Source: Bacillota bacterium
GTDB lineage: Bacteria > Bacillota > Negativicutes > Sporomusales > Sporomusaceae
Direction: 5' to 3'
DNA: 47,838 bases
NCBI GenBank assembly: GCA_023388195.1
Contig: JAEWGR010000035.1
Span: forward strand, 1 to 47,838
Shown piece after piece: positions 39,826 through 47,838 of this stretch. The notes beneath the pieces were generated by a model. The model made no database searches, had not been told where the DNA came from, and was given only the letters and a program-made list of their open reading frames with translations. Position 1 is the stretch's first letter. The number at the start of each line of letters is the position of its first letter. Both the position numbers and the translations under genes were made by a program.

Positions 39826-40599
39826 TTAGCTCAGCATACTCGGAATTAAGCCTTTTCTTAATAAAACATAGGCAATTGAGCGGTCAAAATGAAATACGGG
39901 GATTCTTTTTATCGCAAAATGATTGTTAAACATGGCGAAACCGTATTGAGTGGAAAAACCGCCGATGTAGCCGGCTTGCCCGGCAGCCTGGATCGTATCA
40001 GGCCGATAACTGCCACAAGGGTAGGCGATAAAATTCACTGCCTTGCCTAACGTCTGTTCTAACGTAAATTTAGACTGATTCAGCTCGTTGGTAACCTCCT
40101 GTGGTGTTAGCTCTGCCAATTGCCGGTGGGTAACGGTATGTGAGCCAAAATCCATGCCGGCAGCCGCCATCTCCCGGATTTGAGAGCCTGTCAGGCGGTC
40201 CTTGTTGCCCATCATCCCGGTGATTATATAGAAGCTGGCCCGCATAGAGTACTTCTGCAGGACCGGCAGGGCATTGGTGTAATTGTCCAGATACCCGTCA
40301 TCGAAGGTGATGATCAGCGGTTTATCCGGCAGTTGCGGATTTTGCCCCTGCAGCCGCCGTGTGACCTGGGCAAGGGACAATGTATGATAACCTTCCTCGG
40401 CCAGGCTTGCCATATCCTGCTCAAACCGTGTTGTGCTGATTGTTAAATCATCAGTCTCCGGACCGACACGGTGATAAAGCAAGACCGGAATACTGTTAAC
40501 AAGTTGATCAATAACTTTATATTCGGGCACCAAAGACAGGCCTAACAGGGCTGTGATCACCCCTATGCCCCCTGTTATAAACCGACGTCGGGTAATCAT
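39826..40599 (-). CDS. Polysaccharide deacetylase family protein, exported
   Basis: 257 residues. The N-terminus MITRRRFITGGIGVITALLGLSLVP looks like a signal anchor or Tat-type signal (RRRF). The NodB domain has PVLLYHRVG, IITFDDGYLDNYTNALPVL (catalytic Asp and metal Asp), FGSHTVTHRQLAELT (metal His pair) and NFIAYPCGSYRPDT. It removes acetyl groups from peptidoglycan or another glycan outside the cytoplasm. It is a single gene with a strong terminator. Confidence 0.92.
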   Translation of the reverse strand: MITRRRFITGGIGVITALLGLSLVPEYKVIDQLVNSIPVLLYHRVGPETDDLTISTTRFEQDMASLAEEGYHTLSLAQVTRRLQGQNPQLPDKPLIITFDDGYLDNYTNALPVLQKYSMRASFYIITGMMGNKDRLTGSQIREMAAAGMDFGSHTVTHRQLAELTPQEVTNELNQSKFTLEQTLGKAVNFIAYPCGSYRPDTIQAAGQAGYIGGFSTQYGFAMFNNHFAIKRIPVFHFDRSIAYVLLRKGLIPSMLS

Positions 40600-40928
40600 T
40601 TAAACACATCTCCTCAACTGCAGAAAGTCCAAACTACGATGAATCTATCCCTACCTATTTTACTGCATATAAAGCCAGCTGTCACTTATTATACGATCTG
40701 TAATTATCACCATGTATTTTCCTGCCTGCCATTTGCGGCAGGCATATAATAGTGCCGGTATAAATGTACGGGCAGGATCTGCTGAATATGCAATTTTTTT
40801 TACATTCCTAATTTTTTTCGGCTGCCAGCCTGGATCAGGTACCGCAAACAGGGTCTGCATAGGAAATTATAAGGCCGAAAGAGAATGTGCTACCTATATT
40901 TATTTACTATAGTATAAGAGGTGCAATT
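40600..40928. other. Divergent intergenic region, no gene seen
   Basis: It contains a GC-rich hairpin (CCTGCC and GGCAGG near 40726-40742) directly followed by TATAAT near 40746, which may belong to the promoter of the downstream trmO gene. The rest is AT-rich and shows nothing recognisable. Confidence 0.3.
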
Positions 40929-41417
40929 ATGATTAATTACACGCCCATTGGCATCATTCACTCGCCTTTTAAAGAACCTAAAGGTACACCGATTCAGCCG
41001 ACAGCTGCACTCGATGTAGCCGGTATTATTGAAATCAACCCCGAATATGCTGCAGGTCTAAAGGATATAGAGGGCTTTTCTCATTTGATTCTAATTTATC
41101 ATTTTCATTTAATAACCCATTCTTCGCTGTTGGTAAAACCCTTTCTGGACAATGAGTTGCATGGAGTTTTCGCCACCCGTTCACCAGGCCGGCCGAATTT
41201 TATCGGTTTTTCCGTAGTACGGCTTGATAAAATTGACGCCAACAGGCTTCATGTCCTGGATGTCGATATTATCGACAAAACCCCACTGCTGGATATTAAG
41301 CCCTATGTGCCGGAGTTTGATTGCAGGCCAAGTGCCAAAAACGGCTGGTTTGAGAAGAAAGTTCATAAACTGGCAACCACCCGAGATGACGGGCGTTTTA
41401 CCAATAACCCTGTATAG
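40929..41417 (+). CDS. trmO: tRNA (N6-threonylcarbamoyladenosine37-N6)-methyltransferase, TrmO/TsaA family
   Basis: 162 residues starting MINYTPIGIIHSPFKEPKGTPIQP; the ATG at 40929 has AGAGGTG upstream and is preferred over a start 14 codons earlier. The UPF0066 domain has the motif FATRSPGRPNFIGFSVVRL (about residues 75-93) and DIIDKTPLLDIKPYVPEFD. It methylates t6A37 in tRNA using S-adenosylmethionine. The protein lacks the C-terminal extension found in some homologues but matches the short family form. Confidence 0.9.
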   Translation: MINYTPIGIIHSPFKEPKGTPIQPTAALDVAGIIEINPEYAAGLKDIEGFSHLILIYHFHLITHSSLLVKPFLDNELHGVFATRSPGRPNFIGFSVVRLDKIDANRLHVLDVDIIDKTPLLDIKPYVPEFDCRPSAKNGWFEKKVHKLATTRDDGRFTNNPV

Positions 41418-41441
41418 CCATTTCCAGAATATATGCCCTGT

Positions 41442-42092
41442 CTATGTGCCTGGCTGCTGCTTGTCCAGTGGCGCCTTTTTCCCGGCTCGGATACCGATTA
41501 CCGGAAAATTCCAGCCATATTTAATGCAGCAGATCCGCAGGCCGGTGGTAATGAGAAAGCAGAGATATAAGGGAATATTGCCGGTAAAATAAGACTGGGA
41601 ATAATAAAAAATAATCGCGCCGACAATGGTCGTGATGGCGTAAACTTCCTGGCGGAAAACATAGGGAATCTCTTTGACAAATACATCCCGCATAATGCTG
41701 CCGCCGATGCCGGTGATAACAGACACAGTCGTTACGATAACTACCGAATCAAGATTCTGATGCAATGCCAGTTTGGCACTGGTTGCAGTAAAAGCCCCCA
41801 GACCGATAGCGTCAAATATCTGGATGGTGTTTTTAAATTTATCAAGCCAGCGATAGGTAAAACAAACACCAACCGTGGCCAAAGCACTGATAATGAAAAA
41901 GGTGGGGTCGCGAAAGGTTAGCGGCGGGGTATTGCCGATAATCACATCCCGCAGGATACCGCCGCCAATGGCGGTAGTGATTGCCAACACCAGGACCCCG
42001 AAGACATCAAGCCGCTTTTGTATCCCGGTCAGGGCACCGGAGATGGCAAAAGCGATAATTCCGGTAATCTCAAATACACTCCAGGCTGTCAT
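41442..42092 (-). CDS. TRIC/UPF0126 family membrane protein (cation channel or glycine transporter type)
   Basis: 216 residues with about seven membrane helices arranged as two repeats; each repeat carries the family motif GGGxxRD (AIGGGILRDVIIG near residue 42, GIGGSIMRDVFVKE near 128). The start ATGACAGCC follows TAGGAGAG. Bacterial members conduct cations, and the E. coli homologue YicG has been linked to glycine transport. The C-terminus has a basic tail. Confidence 0.9.
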   Translation of the reverse strand: MTAWSVFEITGIIAFAISGALTGIQKRLDVFGVLVLAITTAIGGGILRDVIIGNTPPLTFRDPTFFIISALATVGVCFTYRWLDKFKNTIQIFDAIGLGAFTATSAKLALHQNLDSVVIVTTVSVITGIGGSIMRDVFVKEIPYVFRQEVYAITTIVGAIIFYYSQSYFTGNIPLYLCFLITTGLRICCIKYGWNFPVIGIRAGKKAPLDKQQPGT

Positions 42093-42130
42093 GATTTATT
42101 CTCTCCTAAAATTAACTGTAAGGTAATTGA

Positions 42131-42162
42131 AACCCCTATAACCACAGCGTGTTATAGGGGTT
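42131..42162. terminator. Hairpin between the glmS stop and the TRIC-like gene
   Basis: AACCCCTATAAC pairs perfectly with GTTATAGGGGTT around an 8-nt loop, with weak T tails on both sides. Confidence 0.7.
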
Positions 42163-42205
42163 CCCTGCTGGATACTTATTCTATGCAAAATATTTTATTG
42201 TGATG

Positions 42206-44035
42206 CTATTCTACGGTCACACTCTTGGCCAGATTCCGGGGCTTATCAACATCGCAGCCACGGGTGACTGCGGCATAGTAAGCCAGTAGCTGCAGCGGAA
42301 TGACTGACAGGATTGGCGTAAGAAATTTATTGGTGGCAGGAATAAAAATGGTATGATCCACGTATTTTTCAAGCTGCTGATCGCCTTTAAGACCAACACC
42401 AATCACAACGGCATCACGGGCTTTGACTTCTTTAATATTACTGAGTGTTTTCTCGTATACATCCTGCTGGGTAGCCAGGGCAATGACCGGTACACCTTCA
42501 ATAATCAGGGCCAGGGTACCGTGTTTGAGTTCACCGGCCGCATAAGCTTCAGCATGAATATAGGATATCTCTTTAAGTTTTAAAGAGCCCTCCAGGGCCA
42601 CTGCGTAGTCTAAGGAACGGCCAATGAAAAACACATCTTCATTAAAACCGTATTGCTGGGCGAACGTTTTGATTGGCTCAACATCCTCTAATAATTCATA
42701 GGCCTGGGCAGGCAGTTCACGCAGAGCATGGCACAGTTCCTGCACTTTCTCTGCAGCCAGGGTACCTTTGATAGCGCCCATATAAACAGCCAGCATCGCC
42801 ATGACAACAAGCTGGGTAGTATAGGCTTTGGTAGAGGCTACGGCAATTTCAGGCCCGGCCCAGGTATAGATAACCTGATCAGACTCGCGGGCGATAGAGG
42901 AGCCGACAACATTCGTAACGGCCAGGGTGCGGGCCCCCAGGTTTTTGGCTTCTTTCAGGGCCGCCAGTGTATCCAGGGTTTCGCCGGATTGGCTGATAAC
43001 AATAGCCAGCGTCTGCTCATCAATTAAAGGTGAACGGTAGCGGAATTCGGAAGCCACGTCGACTTCTACCGGAATACGGGCGAGGTTTTCGATCAGGTAC
43101 TTGCCGACAATCCCCGCATGATAGGCGGTGCCGCAGGCAACAATGGCGATTTTTTTAATAGGCGCCACGTCATCCTTGGTCCAGTTGAGTTCTTCAAAGG
43201 CTATACCGCTGTTATCTTTGGCCACACGGCTGGTCATAGTTTCCCGGATGGCTTTTGGCTGTTCATAGATTTCTTTAATCATAAAATGCTCATAGCCGCC
43301 TTTTTCAGCTGCTTCGGCATCCCAGTTAACCTCAAAGACTTTTTTGGTTACCGGTATTCCCTGGCGATTCATGACCCATACCGAATCGGCAGTGACAATA
43401 GCCATTTCACCATCGCTTAAAATATACGTTTTCCGGGTCCGGCTAATGATCGCTGGAATGTCGGAGGCAATGAAGTTCTCCCCTTCACCCAGGCCAATAA
43501 CCAGCGGGTTGTCCTGTTTGGTGCAGATCAATTTTCCTGGCTCATCCTGACACATAAATACCAGCGCATAGGAACCCTCAATCTGTTCCAGCACCTGCTT
43601 AACCGCCGCTTCAAAGTCACCGTCATAACACTCTTCTATCAGGTGGGCCACAACCTCGGTGTCCGTTTCCGAGGTGAATTTATGACCTTTGGTAATCAGT
43701 TGTTCTTTGAGATACATATAGTTTTCAATGATACCGTTGTGGACAACAACAAATTTACCACTGCAATCGGTATGCGGATGGGAGTTAGCGTCAGATGGAC
43801 GGCCATGGGTCGCCCAGCGGGTATGGCCAATGCCAAGACTGCCCTGAAGGGGACTAATTTCCACCTGTTTGGCCAGCACATTCAACCGGCCAACACTTTT
43901 AGTCACATGAATTCTATTACCGTCAAACACGGCAATACCGGCCGAGTCGTAGCCACGGTATTCCAGTTTGCTCAGACCTTCCAGCAAAAAGGGGGCAGCC
44001 TGATCAGGACCTATATAACCAACAATACCACACAT
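42206..44035 (-). CDS. glmS: Glutamine-fructose-6-phosphate aminotransferase (isomerizing)
   Basis: 609 residues, the full family length; ATG after TTAGGAGG. The N-terminal class II amidotransferase domain begins MCGIVGYIG with the nucleophile Cys next to Met, followed by TRWATHGRPSDANSHPH. Two SIS sugar-isomerase domains follow (ACGTAYHAGIVGKYLIE, VISQSGETLDTLAALKEAK) and the C-terminus DKPRNLAKSVTVE is the typical end. It makes glucosamine-6-phosphate for cell-wall synthesis. It is controlled by the glmS ribozyme in its leader. Confidence 0.97.
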   Translation of the reverse strand: MCGIVGYIGPDQAAPFLLEGLSKLEYRGYDSAGIAVFDGNRIHVTKSVGRLNVLAKQVEISPLQGSLGIGHTRWATHGRPSDANSHPHTDCSGKFVVVHNGIIENYMYLKEQLITKGHKFTSETDTEVVAHLIEECYDGDFEAAVKQVLEQIEGSYALVFMCQDEPGKLICTKQDNPLVIGLGEGENFIASDIPAIISRTRKTYILSDGEMAIVTADSVWVMNRQGIPVTKKVFEVNWDAEAAEKGGYEHFMIKEIYEQPKAIRETMTSRVAKDNSGIAFEELNWTKDDVAPIKKIAIVACGTAYHAGIVGKYLIENLARIPVEVDVASEFRYRSPLIDEQTLAIVISQSGETLDTLAALKEAKNLGARTLAVTNVVGSSIARESDQVIYTWAGPEIAVASTKAYTTQLVVMAMLAVYMGAIKGTLAAEKVQELCHALRELPAQAYELLEDVEPIKTFAQQYGFNEDVFFIGRSLDYAVALEGSLKLKEISYIHAEAYAAGELKHGTLALIIEGVPVIALATQQDVYEKTLSNIKEVKARDAVVIGVGLKGDQQLEKYVDHTIFIPATNKFLTPILSVIPLQLLAYYAAVTRGCDVDKPRNLAKSVTVE

Positions 44036-44149
44036 ATATATAAACCTCCTAATTACAATACAAATATACGCTCATCGCCATTATGGCCGGAATCGGCCGG
44101 GGTGAGCATTGCCGGGCATCATATTTTCAGCAAGGTTACACCTTGCTCT

Positions 44150-44290
44150 TTCCTGCCGCTGCCGTTTTGTCTCACAAGTCACCTTGTGGTTTTGTCGGCC
44201 AGCTTACGGCTGCAGGTGCCGAGAGGTATCCGCTGACTGCTCGATGAACCTCTTCCTCGTCTGCTTGACTTACGTCAAGCACCAGCGCTT
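44150..44290 (-). promoter_or_regulatory. glmS ribozyme-riboswitch
   Basis: The minus strand shows the ribozyme core in order: AGCGCT at the cleavage end, GACGAGGAAGAGGTTCATCGA, GCGGATACCTCTCGGC-type catalytic loop, CAGCCGTAAG, then ACCACAAGGTGACTTGTG and a closing GGCAGGAAAG. It self-cleaves when glucosamine-6-phosphate binds and so lowers glmS mRNA. A GCAAGGTGTAACCTTGC hairpin (44130-44147) follows before glmS. Confidence 0.93.
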
Positions 44291-44296
44291 TGTTAA

Positions 44297-44341
44297 TTAG
44301 TTTTTGCGGCAATAGTTGTTATTATCCTGTTCTTGACACAT
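44297..44341 (-). CDS. Candidate 14-residue leader ORF just upstream of the glmS ribozyme
   Basis: ATG at 44341 is preceded by GGGAGGTGAGA, a very good ribosome binding site, and the frame (MCQEQDNNNYCRKN) stops 7 bases before the ribozyme. It is too short to prove coding. It may keep ribosomes near the cleavage site or supply a 5' end after cleavage. Confidence 0.35.
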   Translation of the reverse strand: MCQEQDNNNYCRKN

Positions 44342-44363
44342 TCTCACCTCCCTTACTAATCAT

Positions 44364-44404
44364 AGATATGCAAAGGAGCACTATATAGTGCTCCTGCCAT
44401 ATCT
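44364..44404. terminator. Hairpin between glmM and the glmS leader
   Basis: AGATATG..GGAGCAC and GTGCTCC..CATATCT form a symmetrical stem with a TATA loop. It has no T tail on the glmM strand, so it may be an mRNA-processing or partial-termination element. Confidence 0.55.
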
Positions 44405-44453
44405 ATCTTATTTTAATACAGTTTATTGCATTGGTCAATAACCGCTTCGGTGT

Positions 44454-45794
44454 TTACCCCTGCTCCTGCCTGACAACCGCGGCAATACTGCCAACAATAC
44501 GTTCAAGGTCAGTCAGGGAGGGCCCTTCGGCCATTACCCGGATTAGCGGCTCCGTGCCGGAAGGGCGGACAAGGATACGGCCATTATCGCCCAGTTCAGC
44601 CTCACCGGCCTTAATGGCGGCAGCAATATTGGCATTTTCTTGCCAGCCTTCTTTACTCTTAACCCGGATATTCTCCAGCAGCTGGGGGAATCTGGTCATT
44701 ACTTTAGCCAGAACGGACATTTTCTTACCGCTTTGTTTCAGGGCGGCCGCAAGCTTTAACGCCGTAATCAATCCGTCGCCGGTTGTGCTGTATTGACTGA
44801 AAATGATATGGCCTGACTGTTCGCCGCCCAGTACTAGATTATGCTTGAGCATAGCTTCCAGTACATAACGGTCTCCCACCGGTGTCACCAGAACTTTGGC
44901 ACCGGCATTTTTTATGGCCTGATGCAAACCAATATTGCTCATCACGGTGGCTACCAGCGTCTTCTCCGCCAAGGTATTCTGCTTAAGCATCTCCAGGGCA
45001 CAAATCAGCATGATTTGGTCACCGTCAATCATTTCGCCGTTCTCATCGACAGCCAGACAGCGGTCGGCATCACCATCATGGGCCAATCCCAGATCGGCTT
45101 TATGCCGGGCAACTGCAGCCTGCAGCTGCTGGAGATGGGTGGAGCCACAGCCGGCATTAATATTAACCCCGTCAGGACAGTCATTAAGGACTATAACCTC
45201 GGCCCCCAGCTGCCGGAAGGCGGCAGGTGCAGCCTCATAAGCAGCGCCATTGGCACAGTCTAATACTATTTTGAGTCCCTGCAGGGACTGTTCAACGGTA
45301 CTAACGGCATATTCCACATATTCTGTCAGCAGATCATGTTTGGTAGTTATAAAACCAACGCTGTCAGCCGTAGGCCGGGGCATCCGGTCGGGTTCGGCGT
45401 CAATAAGCTCCTCCAGCTCATTTTCCACAGCATCAGGCAGTTTGTAGCCGGTACCGGCAAAAAATTTAATACCGTTATCAGGATAAGGGTTATGTGAGGC
45501 GGAGATAACAACCCCGGCCTGAGCACCATGCTGCCTGGTCAAATAGGCAACAGCCGGGGTAGGAACAACCCCCAGCAACACGGCCTCGCCCCCGGCCGAA
45601 CAGATTCCAGCCGCTAACGCCGCCTCCAGCATATGCCCGGAAACCCGGGTGTCACGGCCAATGTAAAATACCGGCCGTTTGTATTCTTTACCAAAGTAGT
45701 AGGTGGCAGCCCGCCCCATTTTAAAAGCCAGTTCCGGCGTAAGCTCAACGTTGGCTAACCCCCGCACGCCGTCTGTTCCAAACAGTCTTGCCAT
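44454..45794 (-). CDS. glmM: Phosphoglucosamine mutase
   Basis: 446 residues, standard length; ATG after GGAG with an 11-base gap. It begins MARLFGTDGVRGLAN, the active-site phosphoserine loop is VVISASHNPYPDNGIKFF (Ser about 101), the metal loop is LAHDGDADRCLAVDENG, and the C-terminal phosphate-binding loop is ILVRPSGTEPLIRVMAEG. It converts glucosamine-6-phosphate to glucosamine-1-phosphate for UDP-GlcNAc synthesis, directly after GlmS in the pathway. Order cdaR...glmM-glmS is common in Firmicutes. Confidence 0.97.
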   Translation of the reverse strand: MARLFGTDGVRGLANVELTPELAFKMGRAATYYFGKEYKRPVFYIGRDTRVSGHMLEAALAAGICSAGGEAVLLGVVPTPAVAYLTRQHGAQAGVVISASHNPYPDNGIKFFAGTGYKLPDAVENELEELIDAEPDRMPRPTADSVGFITTKHDLLTEYVEYAVSTVEQSLQGLKIVLDCANGAAYEAAPAAFRQLGAEVIVLNDCPDGVNINAGCGSTHLQQLQAAVARHKADLGLAHDGDADRCLAVDENGEMIDGDQIMLICALEMLKQNTLAEKTLVATVMSNIGLHQAIKNAGAKVLVTPVGDRYVLEAMLKHNLVLGGEQSGHIIFSQYSTTGDGLITALKLAAALKQSGKKMSVLAKVMTRFPQLLENIRVKSKEGWQENANIAAAIKAGEAELGDNGRILVRPSGTEPLIRVMAEGPSLTDLERIVGSIAAVVRQEQG

Positions 45795-45842
45795 ATGTAA
45801 AAATGCTCCTTCCAGATTGTAAAGTTGAATTATGTACTAAGA

Positions 45843-47438
45843 TTAAGCCTTATAGATTTTCATAAAACTAATAGCTGCATTCATCCCGTCCAGCGCAGCA
45901 CTCATAATGCCGCCGGCATAACCGGCGCCCTCACCAATAGGATATACACCGGCTGTGTTAATTGACACAAAATCCGGTCCCCGCACAAGCCTGACTGGCG
46001 CTGAGGTCCTGGTTTCAACACCGGTAAGTACGGCATTCATATGATCAAAACCACGCAGCTTACGGCCAAAATCGGGTAAGGCTTTAGCCAGTGTAGCGGC
46101 TACATACTCAGGTAAACATTGCCTGAGATCGGCAGGTGCTGTGCCGGGACGATAACTGGGAAGAGCCAGATAGTTGGCGCTGCCGCTTTTGCCGGCCAGG
46201 AAATCACCTACGGTTTGCACAGGAGCATTATAGTTATGACCACCCAGGACAAAGGCCAGCCGTTCATAGCGACGCTGGAATTCAATCCCGTCCAGGACAT
46301 TAGAACCATAATCAGCCGGGCTCACGGTCACAGCTATGGCGCTGTTGGCAAAACCCGAGTCCCGCTTGTACAGGCTCATGCCGTTGGTTACAACCCCCCC
46401 GGCTTCAGAGGCAGCCGCGACCACCAGCCCCCCCGGGCACATGCAGAAGGAGTAAGCCGCCCGCCCTGCCGTCTTATCCTGATACACCAGCGCATAATCA
46501 GCCGGTCCCAGCCGGGGATGACCGGCAGCGGCACCGTACTGGGCGGTATCAATCAGTTCCTGGGGATGCTCAATCCGCACACCAATCGCAAAGGGTTTGG
46601 CTTCCATGGCTACCAGCTGTTCATGCAACATCCGGTAAGTGTCCCGGGCACTGTGGCCAATGGCCAGAAACAAGGTCTCGCAAGGTATATAGCGACTGCT
46701 ATTTATGGTAATGCCGGTAAGCTTCCCATCCTTGCAGGTTATACCTGTCAGACAGGCTTCAAACTCAACCTCACCGCCCAGCTTAATGATCTCGGTTCTG
46801 ATATTCCGGACAACCTGCCGCAGTTTGTCAGTACCAATATGGGGTTTATGCAGGTACTTTATCTCCGCCGGGGCTCCGGCTGTTATCAACATATCAAGTA
46901 CTGCCGCCGTCCGCGGATCAGTAACCCGGGTGGTAAGTTTACCATCGGAAAAGGTGCCGGCTCCGCCTTCACCAAACTGCACATTACTATGTTCATCAAA
47001 CTGGCCGGTCCGCCAAAAATCGGCAATATCCCGGGCCCGCCGCTCAACATCCCGCCCCCGCTCAATCAGCAGCGGTTTATAGCCATGTCTGGCCAGCATC
47101 AGGGCAGCAAATAAACCGGCCGGTCCTGACCCTACCACCACCGGCCGGTTATTCAGCGGTACCATACCAGTCACAATTTCCTCGGCAGCCATCGCCTGGA
47201 TGAGGGCGACATCCTTGTCACCGGCCAGCCGGGTTAACGCCTGCCCTGGCGGAACGAGCAGCTCAACTGCCAGGGTATAGACAAAGGTAATGCTATGTTT
47301 CCGGCGGGCATCAATCGCCCGGCGGATAATGTTCACTTGTCTTATCTGTGCCGGTTCCAGCCGTAAACGCCTGGCAACAAGCTGTTCAAGTGGTGTTTCT
47401 TCAGTTAACGGTATACGAAAATTACTAATCTTAAGCAA
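45843..47438 (-). CDS. NAD(P)/FAD-dependent oxidoreductase, COG2509 type
   Basis: 531 residues; TTG start at 47438 with AAGGAG 10 bases upstream. An N-terminal domain of about 100 residues (RRLRLEPAQIRQVNIIRRAIDARRKHSITFVYTLAVEL) precedes the FAD motif PVVVGSGPAGLFAALMLARHGYKPLLIERG. SDGKLTTRVTD and the C-terminal GEGAGYAGGIMSAALDGMNAA follow. Proteins of this group are annotated only as FAD-dependent dehydrogenases. They recur beside cdaR-glmM in Firmicutes, but their substrate is not known to me. Confidence 0.88.
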   Translation of the reverse strand: MLKISNFRIPLTEETPLEQLVARRLRLEPAQIRQVNIIRRAIDARRKHSITFVYTLAVELLVPPGQALTRLAGDKDVALIQAMAAEEIVTGMVPLNNRPVVVGSGPAGLFAALMLARHGYKPLLIERGRDVERRARDIADFWRTGQFDEHSNVQFGEGGAGTFSDGKLTTRVTDPRTAAVLDMLITAGAPAEIKYLHKPHIGTDKLRQVVRNIRTEIIKLGGEVEFEACLTGITCKDGKLTGITINSSRYIPCETLFLAIGHSARDTYRMLHEQLVAMEAKPFAIGVRIEHPQELIDTAQYGAAAGHPRLGPADYALVYQDKTAGRAAYSFCMCPGGLVVAAASEAGGVVTNGMSLYKRDSGFANSAIAVTVSPADYGSNVLDGIEFQRRYERLAFVLGGHNYNAPVQTVGDFLAGKSGSANYLALPSYRPGTAPADLRQCLPEYVAATLAKALPDFGRKLRGFDHMNAVLTGVETRTSAPVRLVRGPDFVSINTAGVYPIGEGAGYAGGIMSAALDGMNAAISFMKIYKA

Positions 47439-47453
47439 TAGCTGCTGTCTCCT

Positions 47454-47838
47454 TTAACGGGGGCCGACTTGGATCGTAACGCTGACGGTCGCCTGGGCAC
47501 CGGCCAGACCTTCGGGCAAAATCAGTTTCACTTCCCTGGTGATATCTTTGCTGATATCAGCAAGGTTAATCGGCTCAGTGTATATGGCCTCAAGCTTATC
47601 AAGACCCTTGCCGGGCACAAGTTCGCGCAATTCCACTTTGTCCGGTTTGGTACTCATACTTTTTATAGCCAGATTTGCCGGCAATTCTCCCTGGGTTACG
47701 GGTTTTACATCAAGCATCTTTTTGGTAAGCCCGGCAATGATATTTACGGTAACACCGGTTTTCTCCGGATAGATGGTTAAGCCTTCGATTTCCTTGCCGG
47801 CCTGGGTAACAGGCACCAGTGGCGCCCCGACCGTAAAC
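47454..47838 (-). CDS. cdaR: YbbR/CdaR domain protein, C-terminal part (5' end outside window)
   Basis: About 128 codons are open to the window edge. Two YbbR-type repeats are seen: PVTQAGKEIEGLTIYPEKTGVTVNI and PVTQGELPANLAIKSMSTKPDKVELRELVPGKGLDKLEAIYTEPINLADIS, ending VKLILPEGLAGAQATVSVTIQVGPR. CdaR is the extracytoplasmic partner of the diadenylate cyclase CdaA. The neighbouring glmM fits the known cdaA-cdaR-glmM cluster. cdaA itself would be outside the window. Confidence 0.88.
   Translation of the reverse strand, partial: FTVGAPLVPVTQAGKEIEGLTIYPEKTGVTVNIIAGLTKKMLDVKPVTQGELPANLAIKSMSTKPDKVELRELVPGKGLDKLEAIYTEPINLADISKDITREVKLILPEGLAGAQATVSVTIQVGPR

Noticed and set aside
46119..47114. 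Open frame of 331 codons on the plus strand opposite the COG2509 flavoprotein gene
   Set aside because: It is the antisense of a well-supported gene, has low-complexity composition, no ribosome binding site and no recognisable domain. Similar long antisense frames occur opposite pncB, dctA, glmS and ger genes because of the GC-rich codon use.
1..47838. tRNA, rRNA, CRISPR arrays, insertion sequences, integrase or attachment sites
   Set aside because: No cloverleaf with a T-loop signature, no regularly spaced direct repeats and no transposase-like product was seen in reading either strand.

Overview
The window looks like the chromosome of a spore-forming, Gram-negative-staining Firmicute of the Negativicutes (Sporomusa/Pelosinus type), probably an anaerobe with acetogen-like C1 metabolism. 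Three lines of evidence combine. There is outer-membrane machinery (TonB, ExbB, ExbD and a TonB-dependent receptor). There is a spore germinant-receptor operon (GerA/GerB/GerC families) with a sigma-G-like promoter. There are carbonyl-branch genes (a CO dehydrogenase, CooF, CooC and both corrinoid iron-sulfur protein subunits), together with Firmicute-type RNA regulators (tandem glycine riboswitch, glmS ribozyme). The genus is an inference. I saw no tRNA, rRNA, CRISPR array, transposase or integrase.

Layout. 1-3.4 kb: a Fur-controlled exbB-exbD-tonB-receptor operon (minus) behind an attenuator-like leader. 3.5 kb: a 29-residue membrane peptide. 3.8-8.5 kb: a CODH operon cooF-cooS(short form)-FAD/NAD oxidoreductase-ferredoxin-like protein-unknown. 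8.6-9.5 kb: a solitary MetQ lipoprotein with a promoter and terminator-type leader. 9.6-12.3 kb: an unknown 458-residue protein and a two-repressor switch with three matching operators. 12.5-13.6 kb: an HxlR regulator divergent from a flavodoxin-fold NAD(P)H oxidoreductase. 13.7-15.9 kb: CooC, a Cys-rich unknown and a small siroheme/Fe-S sulfite-reductase-like protein. 16.4-20.4 kb: a GNAT/Eis-like acetyltransferase, an acyl-CoA thioesterase and acetyl-CoA synthetase. 20.5-23 kb: a GtrB-like and a PMT-like glycosyltransferase. 23.4-29 kb: a nitrogenase-like D/K pair downstream of acsC-acsD. 29.3-30.9 kb: an aminotransferase under a tandem glycine riboswitch. 31-33.4 kb: pncB with an NrtR-type regulator. 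33.6-35.2 kb: a DctA-type transporter. 35.2-39.7 kb: the ger operon including a 53-residue extra membrane protein. 39.8-42.1 kb: a polysaccharide deacetylase, TrmO and a TRIC-like channel. 42.2-47.8 kb: glmS with its ribozyme, glmM, a COG2509-type flavoprotein and the end of a YbbR/CdaR gene.

How it fits together. The CODH operon would oxidise CO and pass electrons through CooF to a flavoprotein and NAD(P); CooC would mature the Ni site. The corrinoid protein carries methyl groups and here sits with a nitrogenase-like pair that has all six P-cluster-type cysteines and the cofactor cysteine, but not the cofactor histidine. Its H protein and assembly genes are absent. A two-hairpin leader/terminator motif occurs four times: before metQ, before each nitrogenase-like gene and after acsD. 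It is the best hint that these genes form a regulon, perhaps concerned with methionine, sulfur or methyl metabolism. The most promising candidates for something undescribed are that gene set with its RNA motif, the short-form CODH operon with two unfamiliar partner genes, and several attenuator-like leaders.
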